Source of the DNA: Mycobacteroides chelonae
Lineage (GTDB): Bacteria > Actinomycetota > Actinomycetes > Mycobacteriales > Mycobacteriaceae
Direction of reading: 5' to 3'
Assembly (NCBI GenBank): GCA_014204435.1
Contig: JACHLF010000001.1
Coordinates: 700,889-764,888 of the forward strand
Length of the DNA stretch: 64,000 bases
Each line of letters opens with the position of its first letter. Position 1 is the stretch's first letter. The translations under genes were made by a program, and so were the position numbers. Shown piece after piece: positions 1 to 8,687 of the stretch. The notes beneath the pieces were generated by a model. That model had not been told where the DNA came from, made no database searches, and saw nothing but the letters and a program-made list of their open reading frames with translations.

Positions 1-20
1 CCGACATCAAGAAGCCGAGC

Positions 21-1733
21 GTGGCCGTCAATCAATGGTTGATGGACGGGTTGGACAAAATCGATGATTACCTGTCCGGCGCGCCTACTTCTACCGTCTC
101 CAATTCGGGTCATAACGGAAATCTTCAAGTCAGCATCGCCCGGCTGATGGTCGGTGTGGGCGTGGTGCGCATCCCGCGGCCCGACCGTGGTCTTCGCCAG
201 CTGGGTTCCCTGGCGCGGTGGGGATTCACCCTGCAGGGTGGGTACGCGGCCGCAGCGGCGCGCGCCCCCAAGCGGCTCGCGGTCGCCGACGACGCCGGAC
301 AGTTGACCTTCGAGCAACTTGACCGCCGCGCCGAGGGGCTGGCGACCGGTCTCATGCGCGACGGCATCAACGAGACATCCAAGATTGGCCTGTTGGCTCG
401 CAACAACATTGCCATGGTCGAGTGTCTGATTGCCTTCGGGATGCTCGGCGTGGACGTGATGTTGCTGAACAACGCGCTTGCGGCAACCCAGATTCAGATT
501 GCTGTGGCGCGCAACAACCTCACCAAGGTGTTCGTGGACGACGAGCTCGACGAACTCGTCAGGTACGTGCCGTGGGAGGTCGAACTCGTCAGCACCGGCC
601 GGCGTAGCGCCATCCAGGGGCGCCGTGGGCTGGATGACTTCGTGGTAGCCGACAAGCCGGGAGTGTTGCCACCCACCCGGCCCGGCCACCAGGTGGTGCA
701 AACCTCGGGAACCTCCGGAACGCCCAAGGGGGCGTTGCGGCCGACACCGCGCGGGTTCGCCGTCATCGCGGCGATGCTTTCGCGGATGCCCATGAAGATG
801 AACGAGACCATGCTCATCTCGGCGCCCATCTTCCATGCCTGGGGGCTGGGCTGCCTGCAGATCAGCACACCGCTGCGGGCGACGGTCATCCTGCAGGAGA
901 AGTTCGATCCGGAGGAATGTCTGCGCGCCATCGCCACCTGCAAGGTGACCACAATGATCGCCGTTCCCATCATGTTGCAGCGCATCGTCGACCTGCCTGC
1001 CAAGGTGCGCCAGAAATACGACACATCGAGCCTGAGGTTGGTCGCTTGCAGTGGATCGCCGCTGAATGCCTCACTGGTACAGCGGTTTACCGAGGCATTC
1101 GGTGAGGTGCTCTACAACTTCTACGGCTCTACCGAGGTGTCCTGGGCCACGATCGCCGATCCCGAGGACCTGGCGATTGCCCCCACCACGGTGGGGCGGC
1201 CGCCGTTGGGCACCACCATCGCGATTCTGGACGTCGACCGCCGGCCGGTGCCGCGCGGTGTCACTGGCCGGATCTTCGTCGGCAATGAGATGTTGTTCGA
1301 GGGATACGTGGCCGACCCGTCACCGACGTCGGTGAACGGTCTGTTGGACACCGGCGATCTGGGCCACCTTGATGCCGACGGACGCCTGTACATCGACGGT
1401 CGCGATGACGAGATGATCATCTCCGGCGGCGAAAACGTGTTTCCTCGGCCGGTCGAGGACGCATTGTCCTTCCTGCCGCAGGTGGCCGATGTGGCCGTCG
1501 TCGGAACCTCCGATGACAACTTTGGCCAGCGCCTGTCGGCATTCGTCGTGCGGCACAAGGATGCTGGTCTGGACGGCGACATGGTGCGCGCCTTCATCAA
1601 GAACCGGCTCAGCAAGTTCCATGTGCCGCGCGATGTGTACTTCGTCAAGGCGCTGCCACGTACGTCGACCGGCAAGGTCATCAAGCGGCTGCTGCTCGCC
1701 GATTGCGAGCGCGACGGGATCAGGCCCGAGTAG
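21..1733 (+). CDS. Acyl-CoA synthetase (FadD-type, AMP-binding), left end possibly truncated
   Basis: ATP-dependent activation of a carboxylic (fatty) acid to an acyl-adenylate and then its CoA thioester. The ANL-family landmarks are in order: the phosphate-binding loop TSGTSGTPKG near residue 227, the YGSTE adenine motif near residue 373, the LDTGDLG hinge region, the ISGGENVFP motif and the C-terminal catalytic lysine in STGKVIKR. About 570 residues are visible, a normal length. The first in-frame start is GTG at 21, but the frame is open to the left edge, so the true start may lie outside the window. The N-terminal region before the AMP-binding core resembles mycobacterial FadD12-like proteins. 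The substrate is not readable from sequence. Confidence 0.9.
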   Translation: MAVNQWLMDGLDKIDDYLSGAPTSTVSNSGHNGNLQVSIARLMVGVGVVRIPRPDRGLRQLGSLARWGFTLQGGYAAAAARAPKRLAVADDAGQLTFEQLDRRAEGLATGLMRDGINETSKIGLLARNNIAMVECLIAFGMLGVDVMLLNNALAATQIQIAVARNNLTKVFVDDELDELVRYVPWEVELVSTGRRSAIQGRRGLDDFVVADKPGVLPPTRPGHQVVQTSGTSGTPKGALRPTPRGFAVIAAMLSRMPMKMNETMLISAPIFHAWGLGCLQISTPLRATVILQEKFDPEECLRAIATCKVTTMIAVPIMLQRIVDLPAKVRQKYDTSSLRLVACSGSPLNASLVQRFTEAFGEVLYNFYGSTEVSWATIADPEDLAIAPTTVGRPPLGTTIAILDVDRRPVPRGVTGRIFVGNEMLFEGYVADPSPTSVNGLLDTGDLGHLDADGRLYIDGRDDEMIISGGENVFPRPVEDALSFLPQVADVAVVGTSDDNFGQRLSAFVVRHKDAGLDGDMVRAFIKNRLSKFHVPRDVYFVKALPRTSTGKVIKRLLLADCERDGIRPE

Positions 1734-1809
1734 GCGAGGCTGCCCATCCACTCCAGCGGGACACGTGGTCGGCACCATGAGTCCCGTCGGCGGGTTCGCA
1801 GTCGCACGC

Positions 1810-2319
1810 CTAGCGTGCGCCGCCGCTGCAGATGTTGGCCAGCACGTGGAAGTTGTTGACGCCGTCGAACAACAGTCCGCCCACCGCGGCGCCGCGATCG
1901 ACGATCTCGGGGGAGGAGCGCACCTCGGGGGTGGCGGCCAGCCAGGTTCCGGAGAGTTCGTAGGCGCCCGTGAGCCCGTCGGCGTAAGCGGTGAGTTGTT
2001 GGCGGGCACCCGGCTCGGTGACACCGTCCAGGTTGGCCCGGACGCCGTCGTTGACGCGTCCCCACATGTCGCGGGCCTGACCGATGGCCTCGACCTGACG
2101 GTCCAGGCCGGAGTAGGCGGGATTGTCTGCGCGCAGATACATCAGGGCCTCGGTGACGATCGGGCCGTTGTTGGCTGGATCGTCGACTGCCTTTGACATC
2201 TGGTCAATGGCAGCGCAGGCCGACTCATCAGCGTTGGCGACCGGCATGGCGGCGCCGAATGAGATGAGGCTACAGCTCGCCACCCCGAGCGCAGCAAGCA
2301 GACCTGACCGAACCCACAT
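1810..2319 (-). CDS. Small secreted or lipoprotein-like protein of unknown function
   Basis: The 169-residue protein has a typical export signal: one Arg, a hydrophobic stretch, then an Ala-rich region ending ANA-DE. A VASC sequence at residues 13-16 also fits a lipobox, so it may be a lipoprotein or be cut by signal peptidase I near residue 30. The mature part has one cysteine near each end (DESAC and NIC), which could form a disulfide, and is otherwise polar and helical-looking. It starts at ATG and lies convergent to the acyl-CoA synthetase, 76 bases away. I do not recognise the family. Confidence 0.75.
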   Translation of the reverse strand: MWVRSGLLAALGVASCSLISFGAAMPVANADESACAAIDQMSKAVDDPANNGPIVTEALMYLRADNPAYSGLDRQVEAIGQARDMWGRVNDGVRANLDGVTEPGARQQLTAYADGLTGAYELSGTWLAATPEVRSSPEIVDRGAAVGGLLFDGVNNFHVLANICSGGAR

Positions 2320-2406
2320 ATGTCCTCCACAAGATGAAGTATCACGTCGATAGAAACGGGAGCTTAGCTGGCTTTGCCAGGCTTCGCTCAGCTGGCTCGT
2401 AGAAAT

Positions 2407-2449
2407 CCATTGCGGCCCCTCCTGGTGAATCCCGGAGGGGCCGCAATGG
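2407..2449 (-). terminator. Strong rho-independent-like terminator after fadE23
   Basis: This is a perfect 16-bp inverted repeat (CCATTGCGGCCCCTCC and its complement) around an 11-base loop, 15 bases past the stop codon of the acyl-CoA dehydrogenase gene read from the minus strand. There is no long U tract, which is common for mycobacterial intrinsic terminators. It separates the fadE operon from the downstream secreted-protein gene. Confidence 0.75.
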
Positions 2450-2464
2450 ATCTTGATCAGTGCA

Positions 2465-3676
2465 TCACTTGAGTTCTGCGGAGCTCAGCCCCAGCAGACG
2501 GCGGGCAACCACCAGCTGCTGAATCTGCTGGGTGCCCTCGAAGATGTCCAGGATCTTCGAATCGCGGCCCCACTTCTCCAACAGGGTGCGCTCGGAATAG
2601 CCGGTGGTACCGGCCATCTCGACGGCCTTGAGGGTGACGTCGCTGCCGACGCGGCCGGCCTTGGCCTTGGCCATCGACGCTTCCATCGAGTTGGGGATGT
2701 TGTTGTCGGCCTGCCATGCGCTGCGCAGGGTCAGCAGGTACGACGACTCCCAGTCGGCTTCCATCCGCAGGAACTCGGCGGCGGCCGCGTGCTGAGCGTG
2801 CGCCGGCCGGTCGTAGGAGATCTCGATACCCGCGTCTTCGAGGATCTTGCGCAGTTCCTCCAGCGAGGCCCGCGACACGCCCACGGCCATGGCCGCCACG
2901 ATCGGACGGGTGTTGTCGAAGGTGCTCATCACACCGCCGAAGCCCTTTTCGGTGTTGATTTCCGGGTCGGACAGGATGTAGTCCTTGGGGATCCGGGCAT
3001 TGTCGAAGCGGATGACCGCGGTGTCGGATGCCTTGATGCCGAGCTTCTCCTCGAGACGCTCGATCGTCACTCCGGGGTGCTCGCGCGGCACCAGGAAGGA
3101 CTTGATGGCGGGACGGCCCTTGGTCTTGTCCAGTGTGGCCCACACCACTATGTGGGTGGCGCGTGAACCCGCGGTGACGAAGATCTTTTCGCCGTTGATG
3201 ACGTACTCGTCACCGTCGAGCTTGGCGGTGGTGGTAACCGCGGCCGAGTCCGAACCGAAACCGGGTTCGGTGATGGCCATGGCGGCCCACACCTTGCCGA
3301 ACTTGTCGGCGTCTTCCTTGGTCGTCACGCTCGACACCGCGGCGTTGCCCAGGCCCTGGAAGGGGATGGTCAATAGCAGGCCGCAGTCGCCCCAGCTCAT
3401 TTCGAGGGCGTTGAGCAGCGCGGACATGTTGGCGCCGTTGACGTTCTGCTTCTCGGTGTTCTCCTCGGCGCGGAAGGCCTCGGCGCCGGCGAAGGCGAAC
3501 GTCCCGGCCGCGGTGACCCCGGCGAACAGCGTCTCCAGGGTGTCCAGCTCGACGGGGTAGGTGTGCTCGGCCAGGTCGTACTTGCGAGAGATCGGTCGCA
3601 CCAGCTCGGCAGCGCCCTGGTGCCCCTTCTCCTGAACGGCCTGCAATTTCTTGGGGAGTTCCAAATTGATTGCCAT
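2465..3676 (-). CDS. fadE23: Acyl-CoA dehydrogenase, FadE23-like
   Basis: FAD-dependent alpha,beta-dehydrogenation of an acyl-CoA. The 403-residue protein has the full three-domain layout: an N-terminal helical part, the middle-domain motif AITEPGFGSDSAAV, then the C-terminal helical domain with LLEKWGRDSKI and FEGTQQIQ. The Glu of FEGT is at the position of the usual catalytic base. It sits 33 bases downstream of the FadE24-like gene on the same strand, so the two form an operon. A pair fadE24-fadE23 next to a histidinol-phosphatase gene matches the Rv3137-Rv3140 neighbourhood of M. tuberculosis, which is the basis of the symbol. Such paired FadE proteins often form heteromers; that is inference here. 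Confidence 0.88.
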   Translation of the reverse strand: MAINLELPKKLQAVQEKGHQGAAELVRPISRKYDLAEHTYPVELDTLETLFAGVTAAGTFAFAGAEAFRAEENTEKQNVNGANMSALLNALEMSWGDCGLLLTIPFQGLGNAAVSSVTTKEDADKFGKVWAAMAITEPGFGSDSAAVTTTAKLDGDEYVINGEKIFVTAGSRATHIVVWATLDKTKGRPAIKSFLVPREHPGVTIERLEEKLGIKASDTAVIRFDNARIPKDYILSDPEINTEKGFGGVMSTFDNTRPIVAAMAVGVSRASLEELRKILEDAGIEISYDRPAHAQHAAAAEFLRMEADWESSYLLTLRSAWQADNNIPNSMEASMAKAKAGRVGSDVTLKAVEMAGTTGYSERTLLEKWGRDSKILDIFEGTQQIQQLVVARRLLGLSSAELK

Positions 3677-3709
3677 GGAAAGACTTTCGGTTAGTAGGTA
3701 GGCCAGGGG

Positions 3710-5113
3710 CTAGAGGACGACGACACCTTCGGCGACACCGATGGCGCGCAGGTTGCGGTACCAGCGCTCCACCGGGTGCTCCTTGGTGAAGCCGTGGCCG
3801 CCGAGTAGCTGCACGCCGTCGAGGCCGATCTGCATGCCCTTGTCGGTGGCGAGCTTGCGGGCCAGCGCGGCCTCGCGGATGAACGGCAGACCCTGCTCGG
3901 CCCGCGAGGCGCCGCGGAGGGTGACCAGCCGCAGGCCGTCGAGCTCGATCGCGATGTTGGCGCACATGAAGGCAACGGCCTGGCGGCGGGCGATGGGCTC
4001 GCCGAACGCCTCACGCTGCTTCACGTAGGGGATGACGTAGTCGAGCACGGCCTGGCCGGTGCCGACCGCGAGCGACGCCCAACCCAGCCGGGCGAGGGCA
4101 ACGGCCTCGGAGTAGTCCGAGTCGGCCGCGCCGTCCTCGCCGAGGATGTTGGCGGCGGGAACCGCGACATTGTTCAGGTTCAACCGGCCCAGCGCCGCGC
4201 CGCGGATGCCCATGCTCGGGTCCTCCTCGACGGTGATGCCCTCGGTGCCGGACTCGACGATGAACAGCGTCGGGCGGCCGTTGTAGTTGGCGGCCACGAT
4301 GAACAGCTCGGCCTGCGCGGCGGCCGGGACCAGCGACTTGGTGCCGTTGAGGCGGAATCCGCTGGGGGTGCGGGTGGCCGTGGTCTTGAGGCTGAACGGA
4401 TCGAAGAGGGCCTGCGGCTCGGCGATCACGACCGAGGCCTGCGGCACGTTCTCGCCCGCGAACTCCTTGAGGTAGGTGGCCTGCTGGTTGGCACTGCCCC
4501 AGTTGGTCAGCGCGCTGGCCACACCCGAGGGAGCCAGGATCGGCAGGGCCAGACCCATGTCACCGTACGAAAGCGCCTCGGCGACAAGTGAGTTGGTGAC
4601 GGTGGAGCGCTGCGAGGCGATGCCGTCGAAATCCTCGGGGATGTTGATGGCGGTGACGCCCAGCTCGGCGACCTTGCCGAGCAGGTCGGCGGGGTAGGTC
4701 TTGTTCTTGTCCGACTCGTAGGCGGCCGGGCGGATGACCTCGACGGCGAATTCCTTCACCGTGTCGGCGATCATCTTCTGCTCGTCCTCGGGGTTGAGGT
4801 CGAAGTAGTCGGCGTTCGCCTTGTCGAGGCGCTTGGGTCCGCCCTTGCTGCCGGTCACTTTCTTGAAGGTGCGGTTGGCAACGCCGAGGGTGGTGAACAA
4901 GCCCTTCGTGGTCTCGAAGAGGCCCTTGTTGAAGGCTCCGCGCAGGTTGTACTTGTCCAGCAGCTCCGAGCCTGCGATCGGGGTCAGCACCGCGATGAGG
5001 ATGTCGATCGCGCCACGCTTGTGCTTCTGGAGGCCGACGCCGGTCTCGTGCTTCGCCAGGCTCTTGCTCTTGGCGGCCTTTTGCTCGCCGCGCGGGGTCA
5101 ACGTGTTGGTCAT
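3710..5113 (-). CDS. fadE24: Acyl-CoA dehydrogenase, FadE24-like
   Basis: This is an acyl-CoA dehydrogenase family protein of about 467 residues, with an extra basic N-terminal stretch of about 100 residues before the catalytic fold. The middle domain shows VVIAEPQALFDPFSLKTTA. The C-terminal domain carries GGHGFTKEHPVERWYR and ends almost directly after AEGVVVL, so it stops at the usual catalytic-glutamate segment. I start at ATG 5113; the frame also allows a TTG at 5137, eight codons upstream, but ATG gives the length I recall for the family. It is the first gene of the operon with fadE23. Two palindromic operators lie just upstream, pointing to control by a ligand-responsive repressor. Confidence 0.87.
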   Translation of the reverse strand: MTNTLTPRGEQKAAKSKSLAKHETGVGLQKHKRGAIDILIAVLTPIAGSELLDKYNLRGAFNKGLFETTKGLFTTLGVANRTFKKVTGSKGGPKRLDKANADYFDLNPEDEQKMIADTVKEFAVEVIRPAAYESDKNKTYPADLLGKVAELGVTAINIPEDFDGIASQRSTVTNSLVAEALSYGDMGLALPILAPSGVASALTNWGSANQQATYLKEFAGENVPQASVVIAEPQALFDPFSLKTTATRTPSGFRLNGTKSLVPAAAQAELFIVAANYNGRPTLFIVESGTEGITVEEDPSMGIRGAALGRLNLNNVAVPAANILGEDGAADSDYSEAVALARLGWASLAVGTGQAVLDYVIPYVKQREAFGEPIARRQAVAFMCANIAIELDGLRLVTLRGASRAEQGLPFIREAALARKLATDKGMQIGLDGVQLLGGHGFTKEHPVERWYRNLRAIGVAEGVVVL

Positions 5114-5166
5114 GTCACCAGCCGTTTCTGGGGTCAAAGGGGTTCTGCGGAGTATCTGGTCGTTAC

Positions 5167-5208
5167 CTTACTTCGAAGTAAGAACCGTATCTTACTAAGC
5201 GGTAAGAT
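5167..5208. promoter_or_regulatory. Twin palindromic operators in the fadE24-fadE23 promoter
   Basis: Two inverted repeats with the same half-site lie in tandem: CTTACTTCGAAGTAAG (perfect, 16 bp) and, 26 bases on, CTTACTAAGCGGTAAG. Both are CTTAC-N6-GTAAG. They stand about 55-100 bases upstream of the fadE24 start codon. Spacing and symmetry fit dimeric TetR-type repressor sites. The regulator gene is not identifiable in the window. Confidence 0.7.
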
Positions 5209-5333
5209 CCTTACAAAACGAGGTACATGTCACACCCGCGGTGACGCCCGCGGGCAGACGCAAATGTCCCCGACACACCGGCAAGACGCGCGCTTTTACG
5301 TCTGCTCGCGCGAGTAGGTGGTGTCGGGGCGCG

Positions 5334-6125
5334 TTAGGCGAGGGCCTTGAGCACCTCGTCGTGCAGCAATCCATTGGTGGCTACTGCGCTGCCGCCATGC
5401 GGGCCGGGCTCGCCGGCCAGATTCGTGAACCGGCCGCCGGCCTCACGCACCAGGATGTCCAGCGGCGCCAGATCCCACAGCGAGACCTCGGGCTCGGCGG
5501 CGATATCGACCGCGCCCTCAGCCAGCAGGCAGTAGGAGAAAAAGTCGCCGAACCCCCGCACGCGCCACACCGTGTCGGTCAGGCCAAGGAATTGGTCGCG
5601 TATCCCGCGGTCGGCCCAGCCTGAAATGCTGGAGAACGACAGGCTCGACGCCCCCAGCTGGTCCACGCCGGAGACGTGTATCGGCCGATCTTCGCCGGAG
5701 CCGACACGGCTGTGCGCGCCGAGCCCGGCCGCGGCCCACCACCGACGGGACAGTGCGGGGGCGCTGATGACACCGACGACGGGCACGCCGTCCTCAAGCA
5801 GCGCGATGAGCGTGGCCCAGACCGGGACGCCGCGTGCGAAATTCTTGGTGCCGTCGATGGGATCGATGACCCATTGCCTGCCGGTGAACGTGGCTTTGCC
5901 GCCGTACTCCTCACCGACCACCGAGTCCGCCGGACGCGAGCGGTGCAGCAGTGAGCGCAGGACCGATTCCACCGAGGTGTCCGCATCGGTCACCGGGGTC
6001 AGGTCGGGCTTGGTGTCGACTCGAAGATCCAGCGCTCCGAAGCGCGAGTTGGTGATTTCGTCGGCGGCATCGGCCAATTCGAGTGCCAGCCGACGATCTT
6101 CGCGCAAGGGCACGGTGGGCGTCAT
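5334..6125 (-). CDS. hisN: Histidinol-phosphatase / inositol-monophosphatase family protein
   Basis: Mg-dependent phosphatase of the IMPase superfamily, probably removing phosphate from L-histidinol phosphate in histidine synthesis. The 263-residue protein shows the metal-binding residues GEE, then DPIDGTKNF, and the C-terminal [15 protein letters not shown] motif. It corresponds by position (beside fadE24) and sequence type to M. tuberculosis Rv3137, the mycobacterial HisN. It starts at ATG 6125 and is divergent from the next gene, whose start is only 23 bases away, so the two promoters must overlap or lie within the coding regions. An inositol phosphatase activity cannot be excluded from sequence. 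Confidence 0.85.
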   Translation of the reverse strand: MTPTVPLREDRRLALELADAADEITNSRFGALDLRVDTKPDLTPVTDADTSVESVLRSLLHRSRPADSVVGEEYGGKATFTGRQWVIDPIDGTKNFARGVPVWATLIALLEDGVPVVGVISAPALSRRWWAAAGLGAHSRVGSGEDRPIHVSGVDQLGASSLSFSSISGWADRGIRDQFLGLTDTVWRVRGFGDFFSYCLLAEGAVDIAAEPEVSLWDLAPLDILVREAGGRFTNLAGEPGPHGGSAVATNGLLHDEVLKALA

Positions 6126-6148
6126 GCCTGCAGTCCTACCATGTCAGT

Positions 6149-6682
6149 GTGTGGGAATTCTTGGTGCTACTACTGCTGGGCGGCTCGCTTGTCTTCGTCA
6201 TCATGCAGATGAGACGCGGTCGGCAAGCTCAACCCGGCATGAATGCCGTGGAAGGGACCCTGTTGGTGACGGGGGTCAGCCCCCGGCCCGAGGGGGTGAC
6301 GGGCGAGCAGCTGGTCACCATCACCGGTGCGCTCAATGGCCCAACGGTGGCCGAATACATCACCTATCGGCAGATCGTGCGCGACGTCAACGACTGGCCA
6401 CGCCTCGGTGACCTGATCCCGGTCCTGTACCCGCCGAAGAATCCCGATCGCTGGAACATACTGCTGGCGCCGCTGCCCGGCCCCCCGCCGCAGCAGTATC
6501 CGGGTGGGCCCGGATACTCGGGTGGCCCTCCGCGCATCGAGAACATCGATCCGGTGCCCCCGCCGCCATATCCCTCGACGCCACCCCCACCGCAGGGACC
6601 CGTCGAGGGGCCATCGTCGACGGAGGACCCGGCTAAAAAGCATGAACCGCCGCCCCGGTATTACGAGCCTCCGCCCCTGTAG
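6149..6682 (+). CDS. Membrane-anchored protein with proline-rich tail
   Basis: The start is GTG 6149, giving a hydrophobic segment directly at the N terminus (WEFLVLLLLGGSLVFVI) followed by a basic stop-transfer MRRGRQ. A soluble domain of about 90 residues follows (VEGTLLVTGVSP, then VTITGALNGPTVAEYITYRQIVRDV), and then about 70 residues very rich in proline and glycine. About 177 residues in all. The layout suggests one membrane helix with a cell-wall-spanning proline-rich tail. No known enzyme motif is visible. The longer frame upstream, back to 6083, would run through the start of the divergent hisN gene and is less likely. Confidence 0.65.
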   Translation: MWEFLVLLLLGGSLVFVIMQMRRGRQAQPGMNAVEGTLLVTGVSPRPEGVTGEQLVTITGALNGPTVAEYITYRQIVRDVNDWPRLGDLIPVLYPPKNPDRWNILLAPLPGPPPQQYPGGPGYSGGPPRIENIDPVPPPPYPSTPPPPQGPVEGPSSTEDPAKKHEPPPRYYEPPPL

Positions 6683-7164
6683 TTGGGCGGCTTGTCGCTG
6701 CAGAAAGTTGGCCAGCGCGACAAGTCGATTCCCTTTCTCGCGCTTGAACATTCGCTCTGCGATGGGTTCGATGAACGCCGGCTTGCAGGTGAACGTCATG
6801 GTGTACGTGGCCAGCGAGAGATCCTCGCGGTGGTCGGACGCAGCGTCGGGGTCATCGCTGTCGATCGGTTCGTGGCGCAGCGAGGCAGCCCCCTTGGTGA
6901 AGAGCGGTGGTTGGACTTGAGTTCGATCGCGGCCAGATGCGGCGGTTTGAACGTGACGTATCGGGTGCGAAACGCGTATCCGCCCAGAATCCGGCGCGCG
7001 GTGCACACGGCGACCGTGCCGACGCCTGTGTCGGAGCCGCCCTCGACATAGGCACGGCGCGGCAGGGCGTCCCACTCGAGTCGTCGGCCGTAATCGTAGA
7101 TCAGGTCGAATGTCCGCTCACAGCTGGCCGGCATCACCTGAGACGCCACGATATGGACGGCCAT
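6683..7164 (-). pseudogene. Polyketide cyclase/SRPBCC family protein, frameshifted
   Basis: The N-terminal part from ATG 7164 reads as an SRPBCC (START-like) lipid-binding protein: SCERTFDLIYDYGRRLEWD, then GVGTVAVCTARR and ELKSN. At about 6915 the frame breaks. The rest (PPLFTKGAASLRHEP, then YTMTFTCKPAFIEPIAERMF and FLQRQAAQLQG) continues in another frame. Comparing the two frames suggests one missing base near 6914 in a C run (AACC-ACCG where AACCCACCG would restore the frame). After the last family-like residues near 6683 the second frame stays open into the neighbouring gene, so the native stop is also lost or unclear. This is a true pseudogene or a sequencing error. Confidence 0.65.
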
Positions 7165-7192
7165 GGACGAACCGCGTGCGTGAGGGCCGACA

Positions 7193-8542
7193 TCATGGCT
7201 CGCCGTGCCGCCCGGTCGCGGCCAGTAGTTCGGGTACCGTCTCCAGCTTCACGCGGGGACGTCCCTGCGGCTCACCGGTGGCCCGTTCGTGCGAATCGAT
7301 GATCAGCCAGTCGGACTGCGACACGATGTGAGGTTCGTGCCCCAGAAGCCACTCCTCCAGGGCCGCGACATCGGGGGCGCCCCGGAGCTCGGCGGTCGCC
7401 AGATCCGCGAGCAAGGTATCCACAGTCTCTTGTGAATCGCTCTTGTTGGTTCCGATGACGCCGATCGGGCCGCGCTTGATCCAGCCGACCACGTACTCGT
7501 TCTCGCGCCCCTCGATGCGCCCAGCGTTGTTGAGGATTACCCCGCGCCGGGAATCGAAGGGCAATCCGGGCACGGGCACTCCGCGGTACCCGATGGCACG
7601 TACCACCAGATGGGTGGGCAGTGTTTCGCGCTCACCGGTATCGCGCGCCACCACGTAGCCGTCCTCTTCGACTAATTCGTTGCGGCCCAAAGTGATTGAT
7701 TCGACTTCGTTGTCACCGCGCAGATCGATGGGGGAGGTGCGGAATTGGAACACCACCCGGCGATGTCCTTCGGTGTGTGGCCGCTGCGAGAACTTGCGCA
7801 GGGTATCGATATTGGTGCGTGTCGGCTTGGGCGCGGCCGCCAGTTGTTCGTCGGTGATGTCGGCCAGGTCTTGCGGGTCCACCACGACGTCGACACCGGG
7901 CAGGTCACCCATCTCGCGCAGTTCCAGTGGGGTGAAGGTGGCCTGCAACGGCCCCCGTCGCCCGATGATCACCACCTCACGGATCGCGTTGTGGTCCAAC
8001 GAATCCAGCGCCCGATCGGCGATGTCGGTGGTGTGCAGCGACTCCGGATCCATGCCGAGGATGCGTGCCACGTCCAGCGCCACATTGCCGTTGCCCACGA
8101 CCACGGCGCGCTCACCGGAGAGGTCTACCGAGACGCTCTGATAGGTGGGGTTGGCGTTGTACCAGCCCACGACGTCGACGGCGGCGATGCAGCCGGGCAG
8201 CTGATCGCCCGGGATGCCCAGGGGCTTGTCGGATTGGGCGCCGACGGCATAGATCACTGCGTCGTAGCGAGACGCCAATTCCTCGGCGGTGATCTGTGCT
8301 CCCACTTCGATGTTTCCGAAGAATCGGAAGCGTGGGTGCGTTGCCGTCTTCTCGAACACGGCACTGACCGACTTGATCTTGGGGTGATCCGGTGCCACTC
8401 CTGATCGAACCAAACCCCAAGGGGTGGGCAGCATTTCGAGCATGTCCACATGCACGTCGAAATCGGTGTGTTTGAGCAGTGATCCGGCGGCGAAGAAGCC
8501 CGAGGGCCCCGCACCGACGATGGCGACGTGAACGGCGCGCAC
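7193..8542 (-). CDS. fprA: NADPH-ferredoxin reductase FprA
   Basis: Flavoprotein that passes electrons from NAD(P)H to ferredoxins, feeding cytochromes P450 and iron metabolism. The 449-residue protein begins with the FAD-binding Rossmann motif VAIVGAGPSGFFAA, then LPTPWGLVRSGVAPDHPKIK, the NADP-binding VVGNGNVALDVARIL, and the C-terminal VVGWIKRGPIGVIGTNKSD, all typical of adrenodoxin-reductase-like FprA. It starts at GTG 8542. In M. tuberculosis fprA adjoins prfB; here an acyl-CoA dehydrogenase, an SDR-like gene and an IclR regulator lie between them. Confidence 0.93.
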   Translation of the reverse strand: MRAVHVAIVGAGPSGFFAAGSLLKHTDFDVHVDMLEMLPTPWGLVRSGVAPDHPKIKSVSAVFEKTATHPRFRFFGNIEVGAQITAEELASRYDAVIYAVGAQSDKPLGIPGDQLPGCIAAVDVVGWYNANPTYQSVSVDLSGERAVVVGNGNVALDVARILGMDPESLHTTDIADRALDSLDHNAIREVVIIGRRGPLQATFTPLELREMGDLPGVDVVVDPQDLADITDEQLAAAPKPTRTNIDTLRKFSQRPHTEGHRRVVFQFRTSPIDLRGDNEVESITLGRNELVEEDGYVVARDTGERETLPTHLVVRAIGYRGVPVPGLPFDSRRGVILNNAGRIEGRENEYVVGWIKRGPIGVIGTNKSDSQETVDTLLADLATAELRGAPDVAALEEWLLGHEPHIVSQSDWLIIDSHERATGEPQGRPRVKLETVPELLAATGRHGEP

Positions 8543-8687
8543 CCTCGTCCATCCTTATCTGCCCGCCAGGGCAGCGGCTGTCGTCGGCTATGGGCTGGCC
8601 GACAGGGGGCTGGCCGCGGTCCTGTCCGGACGGGTTACCCCACCGATGCTAGCGACGGATTCGAGGGTGCGCGGGTAGACCTGCGGA

